In this document: positions 44,546-53,866 of the stretch, piece by piece
Numbering within the stretch: position 1 is the stretch's first letter
How the letters are laid out: each line of letters begins with the position of its first letter
Assembly (NCBI GenBank): GCA_035513215.1
Contig: DATKCK010000102.1
Coordinates: 1 to 59,832, forward strand
DNA length: 59,832 nt
Reading direction: 5' to 3'
DNA from: DATCZB01 sp035513215
Lineage (GTDB): Bacteria > Pseudomonadota > Gammaproteobacteria > Steroidobacterales > Rariloculaceae
Notes under the pieces: generated by a model
What the model was told of the DNA's origin: nothing
The model's database searches: none
What the model saw: only the letters and a program-made list of their open reading frames with translations
Program-made: the position numbers and the translations under genes

Positions 44546-47004
44546 AAAGCTGCCCTCCTCATCTGAAACGGCGTGCTGTTGACGACGCCGAGAATATACG
44601 CGGAAAACCGATGATCCGTGGCCGCGGCCTCGCGGACAATGGCCCGCACGGCCGGCATGTCGTAATGCTCGACGCCCCGGCCGATCGCATAGACGAGGAG
44701 CTTTTCCGCGAGCACGCGAGGGAACAGCTCCGAGCCCAGCAACGACGAGCGGAACTCCTCGAGGCCCTCGAACGACGAGCCGTCGGGCAGGATGCCGGAC
44801 GCGTCGACCGTGTCGCCTAACTCGTCGATCACGCGCGAGCGGCCGACAGCATCGAAGCCCTCGAGCGCGAACCCGAGCGAATCCATCAGCGTGTGGCATG
44901 ACGCGCACGTAGGATTGGCGCGATGCGCCGCCAGACGATCGCGCAACGAGAGCATGCGGCCCGCGCCGTCGGTCACGCTCGTGTCCTCGAGCGCCGGCAC
45001 GTTTGCCGGCGGCGCCGGCGGCTCGGCGCCGAGCAGGTTTTCGAGTATCCAGTTACCCCTGATGACGGGCGATGTCCGGTCCGGAAGCGACGTCACGGTC
45101 AGGATGCTGCCGTGGCCGAGCAGGCCGCGTCGGGGGCTGCCAGGCGGCAGCTCGACGCGGCGGAAATGGGCGCCCTTGATTTCCGGCATGTCATAGTGGC
45201 GCGCGACACGCTCATTGACGAAGGTGTAGTCGGCGTCCAGCAGATCGAGCACGCTGCGATCTTCGCGGAGCACGCTCGTGAAGAACAGCTCCGTCTCGCG
45301 GCGCAGGCCCTCGCGCAGCGTGTCGTCGAAGTTCGGAAAGATCTTCTGCACGGGGGCCACGGCCTCGAGGTTGCGAAGGTAAAGCCACTGCCCCGCGAAG
45401 TTGCTGACGAAGGCATCGGCGCGCGGGTCGGCGATCATGCGCCGCACCTGCCGCTCGAGCTCGCCCGGCTCGCGCAGCTTGCCCTGCTCGGCGGCAGCGA
45501 GCAGCTGCTCGTCGGGGATGCTGCTCCAGAGGAAGAACGACAGGCGCGAGGCCAGCTCGACGTCGCTGACGCGGTACGACGCTCCCGGGGCGGCATCGGG
45601 CGGGTCCTGCTCCATGCGGAACAGGAACTCGGGGCTCATCAGCAGCGCCTTCAGCGCCACCTGGATACCGCCGTCGAAGCTTCCTTCTTCTTCGTGCCCG
45701 CCGCGGTAAAACGCGACCAGCGGGTCGATGTCGGCCGCGTCGACAGGCCGGCGGAAGGCCCGCCGCGCGAGGTCCGCGATGATGGTCTCGGCACAGCCTT
45801 CCGACTGCTGCATGGGCCTTGGCTCTTCGGTAGCGGGGCGGCAGGCGAATACTCGCTCCCGGCTCGCCGTCTCTCCCGGCCCCGTCGCGGCGTAGGGACC
45901 GCCGATCTCGACGCGGCGCAGATACGGCCCCGAGCGCTGCTCGTCCATGTTGAACCCGCGCGGGAACGGGTACAGAAACGGTTCCCTCTTCCGCGTCACG
46001 AGCGCGCCGGTCTTGTCGATGAAAGTCAGTGTGACCTCGCGGCGACCCGCCTCGACCGGCACGCGTACGGTCCAGCCCTCGTCCGCCCGAGCGTACGCCT
46101 CGCGCTGCTCGCGGGACAGGCGGGGTGGCCCGTCTTCCGAAGCGCTCGGCGCTGGAGACTCGAGCGCGAACGTCGCGACGCGCTCGCGATCGATGCTGAC
46201 CTCGAGCACGTGCGGCTCGGGATACATCGGCAGACTCTCATTGAGGTCGCGCGCGAGCTCGGCCGAGATCATGTACTCGGCGTCCTGCGGGAACGTGTAG
46301 TCGATGACGATTCCGCCGCGCGTGCCGAAGGGCAGGCCCGGTAGGCGGTGCTCCTGTGAACGATCGTCGGGGACGCGAAACGAATCGAACTCGACGAACG
46401 GCGCCGGCGAGCCGACCGCCAACCGGCTGATCTCGTCTGCCGCGGACAGGTAGCGTTCGAGCAGCGTCGGCGAGAGTTTCAGCACGCCTCCGATATTATC
46501 GAATCCGTAGCTCGCATCGTCGCCCGGCAACAGATCGGCAACATCGACGTCGACGGCAAGCAGATCGCGAACGGCGTTGCGGTATTCGGCCCGGTTCAGG
46601 CGGTGCAAGGGCACGGTACGACCAGGATCGGGCGCGGACGCCGCGGCGAGGTCGAGCGATTGCTCGAGCCAACCGGCGAGGGCGGCGCCTTGCTCGGGCT
46701 TCGGCCTCGGCCCACCGTCGTGGGGCGGCATCATCCCGGTACGAAGCTTGCGCACGACCTTCTCCCAGGTTGTGGCATCGGCGCCGACTTCGGCAATATT
46801 CAGCGCCTCGAGCGACAGATCGGCCGTGAGGTCGATGTCGTTATGACAATCGAAGCAAAAACGCGCGAGCGTCGCGCTTTGCTCGGAGGCGACTTCCCGT
46901 TCCGACGGCCCGCAGCCAGCGAGCACGACGGCCATCGGCAACAGTATCCGGGCGGCGAAGCGCCGTTTCGGATTTCCGAAGCGCGTGCCTGTTCTGATCG
47001 ACAT
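44542..47004 (-). CDS. DUF1592/1588/1585/1587/1595 cytochrome-type lipoprotein
   Basis: 820 residues from ATG 47004. Lipoprotein signal with lipobox LAGC (Cys31), then a c-type haem motif CFDCH (Cys50, Cys53, His54) of the planctomycete-type cytochrome domain. In order follow DUF1587 (HRLNRAEYRNAVRDLL, DASYGFDNIG), DUF1595, DUF1592 (ASRLSFFLWSSIPDEQLL), DUF1588 (RRGLLGHGSILTVTSLPDRT) and DUF1585 (LLVYAIGRGVEHYDM). A CxxCH-like CASCH lies in ANPTCASCHTLMDSLGF. Predicted to be an outer-membrane or periplasmic electron-transfer partner. First gene of the operon with DUF1552 and the ankyrin protein; the family function is not established. Confidence 0.92.
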   Translation of the reverse strand: MSIRTGTRFGNPKRRFAARILLPMAVVLAGCGPSEREVASEQSATLARFCFDCHNDIDLTADLSLEALNIAEVGADATTWEKVVRKLRTGMMPPHDGGPRPKPEQGAALAGWLEQSLDLAAASAPDPGRTVPLHRLNRAEYRNAVRDLLAVDVDVADLLPGDDASYGFDNIGGVLKLSPTLLERYLSAADEISRLAVGSPAPFVEFDSFRVPDDRSQEHRLPGLPFGTRGGIVIDYTFPQDAEYMISAELARDLNESLPMYPEPHVLEVSIDRERVATFALESPAPSASEDGPPRLSREQREAYARADEGWTVRVPVEAGRREVTLTFIDKTGALVTRKREPFLYPFPRGFNMDEQRSGPYLRRVEIGGPYAATGPGETASRERVFACRPATEEPRPMQQSEGCAETIIADLARRAFRRPVDAADIDPLVAFYRGGHEEEGSFDGGIQVALKALLMSPEFLFRMEQDPPDAAPGASYRVSDVELASRLSFFLWSSIPDEQLLAAAEQGKLREPGELERQVRRMIADPRADAFVSNFAGQWLYLRNLEAVAPVQKIFPNFDDTLREGLRRETELFFTSVLREDRSVLDLLDADYTFVNERVARHYDMPEIKGAHFRRVELPPGSPRRGLLGHGSILTVTSLPDRTSPVIRGNWILENLLGAEPPAPPANVPALEDTSVTDGAGRMLSLRDRLAAHRANPTCASCHTLMDSLGFALEGFDAVGRSRVIDELGDTVDASGILPDGSSFEGLEEFRSSLLGSELFPRVLAEKLLVYAIGRGVEHYDMPAVRAIVREAAATDHRFSAYILGVVNSTPFQMRRAAL

Positions 47005-47066
47005 CCCGAGTCGGCGCCTCCCCGAAACTGCCAAGCCCGCTGTTATTCTCGTTTCCGCCGCCGATT

Positions 47067-47312
47067 CTACCGAATGTTGCTGATGGAGTTCTTGACGGCA
47101 TCGTGACGCGCCTTCTGCATATTCGAGATCATATTGTTCGCCTGACCCGATCCTTGCTCGGCCTCGCGCGTCACGGCGGCCTGAAGCTCCCCGAAAGCCG
47201 CGGCAGTCGATGTCCCGTCCCGGATTGTGCGGGCGTGGGCGGCATAGCGATCGCGCACGCTCCTGAGCCAGGCGGTCTGCTCGTTCCGGGCCGCGCGTTC
47301 CTCTCGAGACAT
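47067..47312 (-). CDS. Small hypothetical protein
   Basis: 81 residues from ATG 47312 (a TTG at 47342 is also possible). The peptide is charged and predicted helical, Ala/Arg/Gln-rich, with a NNMISNMQKARHDAVKNSI C-terminal part. There is no signal or membrane segment. Third codon positions are strongly G/C, as in real genes here. I do not recognise it. It lies between glmS and the DUF1592 gene, all on the minus strand. The flanking stretches (47005-47066 and 47313-47424) show nothing else. Confidence 0.45.
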   Translation of the reverse strand: MSREERAARNEQTAWLRSVRDRYAAHARTIRDGTSTAAAFGELQAAVTREAEQGSGQANNMISNMQKARHDAVKNSISNIR

Positions 47313-47424
47313 GCCCCGCGGCGCGGCGCGCGCGCGAACCAACAGCCGGCAACTGTCGAAGCTTTCATGGGTCCCTCCTCTGCGTGCCAGCGCTATGAAT
47401 CCAAGATACTCAAAAAGCTCGCGG

Positions 47425-49257
47425 CTACTCGACCGTCACCGACTTGGCCAGGTTGCGCGGCTGATCGATGTCCGTGCCCTTGAGCACGGCGACGTGATAG
47501 GCCAGGAGCTGGAGCGGCACGGTGTAGACGATCGGCGCAATGATGCGGTCGACATGCGGCATGGATATGACGGTCACGCCGGCCTCCGATTCGATGCCGG
47601 TCTCGCTGTCGGCGAAGACATAAAGCTTGCCGCCGCGCGCCCTGACGACCTGCATGTTCGATTTCAGCTTGTCGAGCAGCTCGTTGTTCGGCGCGACGAC
47701 GATGACGGGCATGTCCTCGTCGATCAGGGCGAGCGGGCCGTGCTTGAGCTCGCCGGCCGCATAGGCCTCGGCATGAATGTAGGAGATCTCCTTGAGCTTT
47801 AGCGCGCCTTCCATCGCGACGGGCCACATCGGCCCGCGGCCGAGAAAGAGCGTGTGCTCCTTCTCGGCGAAGTCCTCGGCGAGCAGCTTCAGCACGTCGT
47901 TCATGCCGAGCGCCTCCTCGACGGCCGCCGCCGAGTGGTAGAGGTGCTTGACGAGCTCGGCCTCCTTGTCGCGCGACATGCCGCGCTTTCGCGCGAGCAT
48001 CAGCGTCACGATCAGCATCGACAATAGCTGCGTCGTGAATGCCTTCGTGCTCGCGACCCCGATCTCGGGCCCGGCCTGGGTCATCATGACGAGATCCGAC
48101 TCGCGCACCATGGAGCTGTGCGCGCTGTTGCAAATCGTCAGCGTGCCGGCGTAACGCGATACCTTCGCCATGCGAAGCGCCTCTAGCGTATCGGCCGTTT
48201 CGCCCGATTGCGACAGCGTCACGAACAGCGTGCCGGGCGGCACGACGACCTTGCGGTAGCGATATTCGCTCGCGATCTCGACCTGGCACGGTATGCCGGC
48301 CAGCGACTCGATCCAGTACCTTGCGATCAGGCCGGCGTGATAGCTCGTGCCGCAGGCGACGATGTGAATATGCCCGATGGACTCGAGCAGCTCGTTCGCT
48401 TTCGGTCCGAGCGAATCCGGCAGGACGCGATCCTCGGCGAGCCGGCCGTAGAGCGTTTCGGCGAGCGCGCTCGGCTGGTCGAATATCTCCTTGAGCATGA
48501 AATGCCGATAAGGCCCCTTGTCGACGGCTTCGGCGCTGATCGCCGTCTCGTGCACGGGACGCTCGACGGGCCGGCCGTTGACGTCGAATATCCGCACCTC
48601 CTCGCGGGTGATCTCGGCGAGATCGCCCTGCTCGAGGTAGATGAACCGCTGCGTCACAGGCAGGAGCGCGGGAATGCCGCTTGCGACGAAATTCTCACCC
48701 AGCCCGAGCCCGATGACGAGGGGGCTCGCGACCCGGCTGACGACGATACGGTCGGGATCCTCGGCATCGAAAACGAGTAGCGCATAGGCGCCGACGAAAC
48801 GTTGAACGGCGAGCCGAACGGCATCGAGGAAGTCGGCCCCTTGCTTGAGATGCTCGTGAATCAGGTGGGCGGCGACCTCGGTGTCGGTCTCCGAACGAAA
48901 CTCGTAGCCCTTGTCGACGAGCTCGGCCTTGATCTCGGCAAAGTTCTCGATGATGCCGTTATGAATGACGGCGACGCGGCTGCCTGAAACATGCGGATGA
49001 GCGTTCGCCTCCGTCACGCCGCCGTGCGTCGCCCAGCGAGTATGCGCGATGCCGACCCGGCCGTTCAGCGGTGCGCCTTCGAGCTTTGCCTCGAGATCGG
49101 CGACCTTGCCGACCGTGCGCCTCAGGCCCAGCGAGCCGTCGCCGCTGAGCACGGCGATCCCCGCCGAGTCGTACCCGCGGTACTCGAGCCTTCGCAAACC
49201 CTCGACGAGGACCGGAACGATATTGCGTTCCGCGATGGCGCCTACGATTCCACACAT
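47425..49257 (-). CDS. glmS: Glutamine-fructose-6-phosphate aminotransferase (isomerizing)
   Basis: 610 residues. The N-terminal class II glutaminase domain has catalytic Cys2 (MCGIVGAIAERN) and GIAHTRWATHG. Two SIS domains follow (ACGTSYHAGLIARYW, SQSGETADTLEALR, GRGPMWPVAMEGALKLKEIS), ending in the usual ...NLAKSVTVE. It makes glucosamine-6-phosphate for peptidoglycan and LPS. It follows glmU by 16 bases on the same strand, so the pair is an operon. I saw no glmS ribozyme or leader motif between the genes, as expected for gammaproteobacteria, where small RNAs do the regulation. Confidence 0.97.
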   Translation of the reverse strand: MCGIVGAIAERNIVPVLVEGLRRLEYRGYDSAGIAVLSGDGSLGLRRTVGKVADLEAKLEGAPLNGRVGIAHTRWATHGGVTEANAHPHVSGSRVAVIHNGIIENFAEIKAELVDKGYEFRSETDTEVAAHLIHEHLKQGADFLDAVRLAVQRFVGAYALLVFDAEDPDRIVVSRVASPLVIGLGLGENFVASGIPALLPVTQRFIYLEQGDLAEITREEVRIFDVNGRPVERPVHETAISAEAVDKGPYRHFMLKEIFDQPSALAETLYGRLAEDRVLPDSLGPKANELLESIGHIHIVACGTSYHAGLIARYWIESLAGIPCQVEIASEYRYRKVVVPPGTLFVTLSQSGETADTLEALRMAKVSRYAGTLTICNSAHSSMVRESDLVMMTQAGPEIGVASTKAFTTQLLSMLIVTLMLARKRGMSRDKEAELVKHLYHSAAAVEEALGMNDVLKLLAEDFAEKEHTLFLGRGPMWPVAMEGALKLKEISYIHAEAYAAGELKHGPLALIDEDMPVIVVAPNNELLDKLKSNMQVVRARGGKLYVFADSETGIESEAGVTVISMPHVDRIIAPIVYTVPLQLLAYHVAVLKGTDIDQPRNLAKSVTVE

Positions 49258-49273
49258 TCGGAAAGTGCTCCCG

Positions 49274-50644
49274 TCAGCTCGCCGGCTTCTTCGTCGGCCG
49301 TTTCCAGCCCGGCACCGAGGTCTGGCGCGTACGCGCTATGCTGAGCTCGCCGGCCGGCGCGTCCTTCGTCAGCGTGGAGCCCGCGCCGATCGTCGCGCCT
49401 GCTCCGATCGCGATCGGCGCGACGAGATTGACGCCCGAGCCGACAAAAACGTCATCGCCTATCGTCGTGCGGTGCTTGTTCGCCCCGTCGTAGTTGCAGG
49501 TAATCGTGCCAGCGCCGACGTTGACCGCCGTGCCGATCGTCGTGTCGCCGACGTAGCTCAAGTGATTGACCTTGCTGCCGGCGCCGATCTCGCTCTTTTT
49601 GGCTTCGACGAAGTTGCCGATCCTGACGCCGTCCGCGAGCTTCGTCTCCGGCCGAATGCGCGCGAACGGTCCGATCTGGCAGTTGGCTCCGGTTACTAGC
49701 CCGTCGATGACCGAGCTCGGATGAACGACCGTTCCAGGCCCAAGCTCCGAATCCTTGATCACGACGTGCGGGCCGATCCGGCACCCGTCGCCGAGACGAA
49801 CGTTGCCGATAAAGACCGTATCGACATCGACGTAGACGTCCGTGCCGACCTCGAGCTCGCCGCGAACGTCGAAGCGCGCCGGATCGGCGATGCCGAGCCC
49901 CGAGCGCATCAGCTTCTCCGATATCCTGCGCTGTATCGTGCGCTCGGCGGCCGCGAGCTGAAGCTTGTCGTTGATTCCGAGCGACTCGTCGGCATCGATC
50001 AAGTTGACGCCGACGACGTTGACGCCGTCCTCGACGGCATACGCGACGATGTCGGTCAGATAATACTCGCCCTGTGCGTTGCCGCGGTCGAGACGGGAGA
50101 TCCATTCACGAAGCTTCGCTGCGGAGCCGGCCATCAACCCCGTGTTGATCTCGGTGATCTTGCGCTCGTCGTCGCTTGCGTCGGCTTCCTCGACGATGCC
50201 GGCGACGCTGCCGTCGAGCCCGCGTCGAATCCTGCCGTAACCGGCCGGGTCGTCGAGCTCCGCCGTCAGCAGCGCAAGGCCGTGGTCCTCGCCGCCGTGC
50301 ACGAGCGCGTCGAGCGTCGTCTCCGTGATCAGCGGCACGTCGCCGAGAAGAACAAGAACCGTGTGATCGTCGGGTATCGACGGCAGCGCCTGCGCGACGG
50401 CGTGCCCCGTGCCGAGCTGCTCGGCCTGCTCGTGCCAGGTCACGCCGGGATCCTGAAACGCGGCGCGGACGGCTTCGCCGCCATGGCCGTAGACGATATG
50501 AATGCCGTCGGCTTTGAGGCTTCGGGCACGATCGATGACGTGCGCGAGCATCGGCCTGCCGGCGAGCGGCTGCAGGACCTTGGGCAGACGGGAATGCATG
50601 CGCTTACCCTGACCGGCAGCCAGGATCACGACCGTTAAAGGCAC
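49274..50644 (-). CDS. glmU: Bifunctional UDP-GlcNAc pyrophosphorylase / GlcN-1-P acetyltransferase
   Basis: 456 residues. The N-terminal uridylyltransferase domain has ILAAGQGKRMHSRLPKVLQP and GDVPLI. The C-terminal left-handed beta-helix (about 250-456) has hexapeptide repeats and the acetyl-CoA site (AKKSEIGAGSKVNHLSYVGD, NVGAGTITCNYDG). Together these steps turn glucosamine-1-phosphate into UDP-GlcNAc. First gene of the glmU-glmS pair; divergent from the HExxH protein across about 154 bases. Confidence 0.97.
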   Translation of the reverse strand: MPLTVVILAAGQGKRMHSRLPKVLQPLAGRPMLAHVIDRARSLKADGIHIVYGHGGEAVRAAFQDPGVTWHEQAEQLGTGHAVAQALPSIPDDHTVLVLLGDVPLITETTLDALVHGGEDHGLALLTAELDDPAGYGRIRRGLDGSVAGIVEEADASDDERKITEINTGLMAGSAAKLREWISRLDRGNAQGEYYLTDIVAYAVEDGVNVVGVNLIDADESLGINDKLQLAAAERTIQRRISEKLMRSGLGIADPARFDVRGELEVGTDVYVDVDTVFIGNVRLGDGCRIGPHVVIKDSELGPGTVVHPSSVIDGLVTGANCQIGPFARIRPETKLADGVRIGNFVEAKKSEIGAGSKVNHLSYVGDTTIGTAVNVGAGTITCNYDGANKHRTTIGDDVFVGSGVNLVAPIAIGAGATIGAGSTLTKDAPAGELSIARTRQTSVPGWKRPTKKPAS

Positions 50645-50798
50645 CGAAGAATCCCTCGAAAATCAGCCATATCGATCATAGCGCGATAAGTCTACGCAGA
50701 CCCGCCGACGTCGTCACGAAGCCAAAAACGTGACCGCGGCCGCCGGAATTGCCTGCCGGATACGCGAGAATCGGCCGATTACCCGGCCGGGCGGCACC

Positions 50799-51602
50799 GT
50801 GCTCAAACGATTCCGAATCGCGATCCTGCTATACATCCTGCTGTTCGTCGCTCTCGGTGAGCTGCTCGCCAAGCTCAGAGCGACGGACTGGGACGATACG
50901 CTATGGGTCGACATCTATGTCGTCAACGGCGCCGGCTCCGCGGCTGTCGAGGCCTATATCGACGCGCTGGCACCCGATGCCTTCGCTACGATCGAGCGCT
51001 TTTTCGCCGAGCAGGCGCAAGCGCACGGGCTCGGGATCGAGCGGCCCTTCGGCATCCGCGTGGCCGGTCAGCTCGAGGCCGCGCTGCCGCGCGTGCCCGA
51101 TGACCCCAGCATGCTCGGCGCGATCGTCTTCAGCCTGAAGATGCGCTGGTTCGCGACACGCCTGCATTGGAGCATCGACGGCCCCGCCCCGAATATCACG
51201 CTGTTCGCGATCTACCACGATGCCGACTCCGGCGTCGCGCTCGACCGCTCGACGGCGCTGCGCAAGGGCATGCTCGCGCTCGCGAATCTCTTCGCAAGCC
51301 GCTCGGCGATGGGCAGCAATCAGGTTGTCGTCGCGCACGAGCTGCTCCATACGCTCGGCGCCACCGACAAGTACGACCCTGCGACCGGGCAGCCTCTCCA
51401 TCCACTGGGCTTCGCGGAGCCCGACCGCAGGCCGCTCTATCCGCAATCGCTGGCCGAGCTGATGGCAGGACGCATTCCGGTCGATCCACACCGCTCGAGC
51501 ATGCCGCATTCGCTGGCGAGCGTCGTCATCGGTCCGGCGACGGCGCGTCAGATCGGCTGGCGGGACCAGGCCGAAACTATCGAGTGCGCGACATGCGATT
51601 GA
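50799..51602 (+). CDS. Membrane-anchored protein with HExxH motif
   Basis: 267 residues from GTG 50799, chosen because the hydrophobic anchor (AILLYILLFVALGELL) then starts right after a basic LKRFR. The bulk is predicted periplasmic. It carries VVVAHELLHTLGATDKYD (HELLH at about 180-184), a zinc-metallopeptidase-like motif with Asp/Lys/Tyr residues 5-9 positions further on, which suits a metzincin- or M10-like arrangement, although a third His ligand is not obvious. I do not recognise the family. No partner gene is adjacent: glmU is divergent and the methyltransferase convergent. Protease activity is inferred from the motif only. Confidence 0.75.
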   Translation: MLKRFRIAILLYILLFVALGELLAKLRATDWDDTLWVDIYVVNGAGSAAVEAYIDALAPDAFATIERFFAEQAQAHGLGIERPFGIRVAGQLEAALPRVPDDPSMLGAIVFSLKMRWFATRLHWSIDGPAPNITLFAIYHDADSGVALDRSTALRKGMLALANLFASRSAMGSNQVVVAHELLHTLGATDKYDPATGQPLHPLGFAEPDRRPLYPQSLAELMAGRIPVDPHRSSMPHSLASVVIGPATARQIGWRDQAETIECATCD

Positions 51603-51703
51603 CGAGCCTGCTCCGGAACTCATCGCCGAGCCCGGCCCATGTCGCGAACGCGCTCGTGCGCAAGGACGATGCGGTTCGCAGCGAGCCGCGAAACCTGACC
51701 TGG

Positions 51704-52309
51704 TCAGCGCGCCCGCGCCCCGATCTTTTCGAGCTCCCAAGGCAGGGCCGGCGATCGCTCGCTCAGGAAAACGCCGCCACCGACGTTGACGAAATGGCGC
51801 TCGAACAGGCGCCGATACCAGCTCCCCGTTCTGAGATAGACGCGATCGTCGGTCCTACGACGGTCGCAGACCGCGTCCCAGTCCTCAGTCGTCAGGACAC
51901 TTGCGTAAAGCGCGCCGCGGCAAAGCTTCGCAAGATTCGCGACCGCCTGCCGAAAATCCTTCGGCGACAAATATTGAAGCGTGTCCTTGCAGATCACGAG
52001 ATCGAAAGGCGTTCGGGCCGTGAAGTCGACGGCGGAGCTGCGAGTCCAGCCGAGCTCGTCGCAGAGGTAGGCGCTGTGCTCGACGCCCGTGTAGCTCGCC
52101 CGCGGAAAATGCTTCGCGACGATCTCGCGCCATTGCCCGAGCCCGCAGCCGATATCGACGACGTGCCGCACGGGCTGTTCGAGGTATTTGAGGTAGGCGC
52201 AGACGAAGTCGCCGAGCCGCTGCTCTTCGCGACGGTAGGCGGCCCGCTCGCGCGCGCCGCCGTAGAACCGCTCGTAATACTTCTTGTCGAACCGCGCGCG
52301 CTTCGCCAT
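51704..52309 (-). CDS. Class I SAM-dependent methyltransferase
   Basis: 201 residues. The SAM-binding motif I is HVVDIGCGLGQWREIVAKHF (about 48-67), then YTGVEHS with an acidic residue for the ribose, and motif IV DLVICKDTLQYLS. The fold is complete, but nothing identifies the substrate. The N-terminal basic KKYYERFYGGARERAAYRRE might contact nucleic acid or a cofactor. ATG 52309 is 8 bases after the flavoprotein gene on the same strand, so the two are probably co-transcribed. Confidence 0.85.
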   Translation of the reverse strand: MAKRARFDKKYYERFYGGARERAAYRREEQRLGDFVCAYLKYLEQPVRHVVDIGCGLGQWREIVAKHFPRASYTGVEHSAYLCDELGWTRSSAVDFTARTPFDLVICKDTLQYLSPKDFRQAVANLAKLCRGALYASVLTTEDWDAVCDRRRTDDRVYLRTGSWYRRLFERHFVNVGGGVFLSERSPALPWELEKIGARAR

Positions 52310-52317
52310 TCGCCTCC

Positions 52318-53817
52318 TTACGCGGTCGGCACGATGTTCGCGTTGAGCCTGAGAAGATTCGTCGGGTCGTAGCGGTTCTTGAGCTCGAGCAGCCGCGGGT
52401 AGTTGTGCAGGTAGTTCTCGTCGACCTGGGATTGAGTCTCGTCGACGACGTCATTGGTGTAGAAACCGTCCGTATGCGGCTCCACTGAGGCCCAGTACTG
52501 TTGCAGCCAGTCGATATGGCGCGTCGGGTCGATCTCGACGGGCCAGTCGACGAGAAGCAGCGCCGTCACGTGAATGCCGCGGTGCGGAAACGCCGTGGCG
52601 TCGTCGGCGACGCGGCTTATGGCGCCGCCGCAATGCTGAAATGCCATGTTCGTCATTCGCTCCGGATGCTCCTCGAAACCGTCGATCATCGCGTCGATCA
52701 GCGACGGTGATATCGATTCGACGAACCCGGTCTTCGTGTACGAGCCGATTGCGCGCGGCTCGCTGATGTCGCCGGAGCGCTGCAGGGAAACGTAATCCAT
52801 GAGCCCGACGTCGTCGAAGATCGGCGTTCCGGCGCTGCGTATCGCGTTCACGTACTGCTCCGCGCGGTCGAGCGACCCACTGTAGCAGATCGAGAAGCCG
52901 ACGCCGCTGATGCCGACGTTGCTGACGAGACCGCCGCTCAGATAGAGCTCGTCCGGCGCCGTCGCCTCGAACTCGGAGTAGAAGCGCAATACCTGCCTCG
53001 CCTGCTCGAGCGGGAATGCGATCGTTCCGCCGACGACTTCGCGCTCCATCGGATGCAGCCCGAACTCGAACGCCGTCACGACGCCGAAGTTGCCGCCGCC
53101 GCCCCTGACGCCCCAGTAGAGATCGGCGTTCTCCTCCGGGCTCGCATGCAGGTACTCGCCCTGGGGCGTCACGATCTCGACCGCGCGGATATTGTCGAGG
53201 GCGAGCCCGAAACGCCGCGCGACCCGGCCGAAGCCGCCGCCGAGACTCAAACCCCCGACGCCCGTATGCGACACGGTCCCGGCCGTCGTGACGAGACCGC
53301 GCGCCATCGTCTCGTGATCCATGTCGCCGAGCAGGCTGCCGCCGGCGACGTGGGCGACGCGCGCCGCAGGGTCGACGTTCACGCCGCGCATCAGCGAAAG
53401 GTCGATCTGCATGCCGCCGTCGCAGGTCGACTTGCCGGACGGGCTGTGGCCGCCGCACTTGACGGCGACGAGCAGATTCGAGTCGCGCGCGAAGTCGAGC
53501 GCGGATTTGACGTCAGCCGCGCCGCGCGGCTGCACGATCAGCGCCGGAAACCGGTTCATCTGCGCGTTGATGACGCGCCTGGCTTCGTCGTAGACCGGAT
53601 GCCCGGGCAGGACGAGGTTGCCGCGCAGGCTTTCGCCGAGTTCCTGAACCGAGGCCCTCGCGAGCGTGACGCTCGCTCCGTCCCCGGTGACAGCGTCGAT
53701 ATCGCGATCGACCCGAAGCGACGGGCCGAGGATCGCCGACCATGCGGCTCGTCCCGCGAAGGATGCCCCGACGGCCGCGGCCATCGCCCCATGCACGAAA
53801 CGTCGACGGCTCAACAT
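52318..53817 (-). CDS. Tat-exported FAD-dependent oxidoreductase (berberine-bridge type)
   Basis: 499 residues from ATG 53817 with a GGAG site upstream. A twin-arginine-type leader (SRRRFVHGAMAAAVGASFAG) precedes an FAD-binding PCMH domain. His124 in CGGHSPSGKS is the expected 8-alpha-histidyl FAD attachment site. The position that holds the second, 6-S-cysteinyl link in bicovalent members is His184 (TVSHTGVGGLSLGGG), so FAD is probably held by one bond. A BBE C-terminal domain ends in NYPRLLELKNRYDPTNLLRL. Such enzymes oxidise sugars, alcohols or alkaloid-like compounds; the substrate here is unknown. It lies 49 bases after the TPR lipoprotein gene. Confidence 0.9.
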   Translation of the reverse strand: MLSRRRFVHGAMAAAVGASFAGRAAWSAILGPSLRVDRDIDAVTGDGASVTLARASVQELGESLRGNLVLPGHPVYDEARRVINAQMNRFPALIVQPRGAADVKSALDFARDSNLLVAVKCGGHSPSGKSTCDGGMQIDLSLMRGVNVDPAARVAHVAGGSLLGDMDHETMARGLVTTAGTVSHTGVGGLSLGGGFGRVARRFGLALDNIRAVEIVTPQGEYLHASPEENADLYWGVRGGGGNFGVVTAFEFGLHPMEREVVGGTIAFPLEQARQVLRFYSEFEATAPDELYLSGGLVSNVGISGVGFSICYSGSLDRAEQYVNAIRSAGTPIFDDVGLMDYVSLQRSGDISEPRAIGSYTKTGFVESISPSLIDAMIDGFEEHPERMTNMAFQHCGGAISRVADDATAFPHRGIHVTALLLVDWPVEIDPTRHIDWLQQYWASVEPHTDGFYTNDVVDETQSQVDENYLHNYPRLLELKNRYDPTNLLRLNANIVPTA

Positions 53818-53866
53818 TTCTCCATCCCCTGTTTCGCAGTCTCCGCGCCCGACTCGCTCGAAACGG

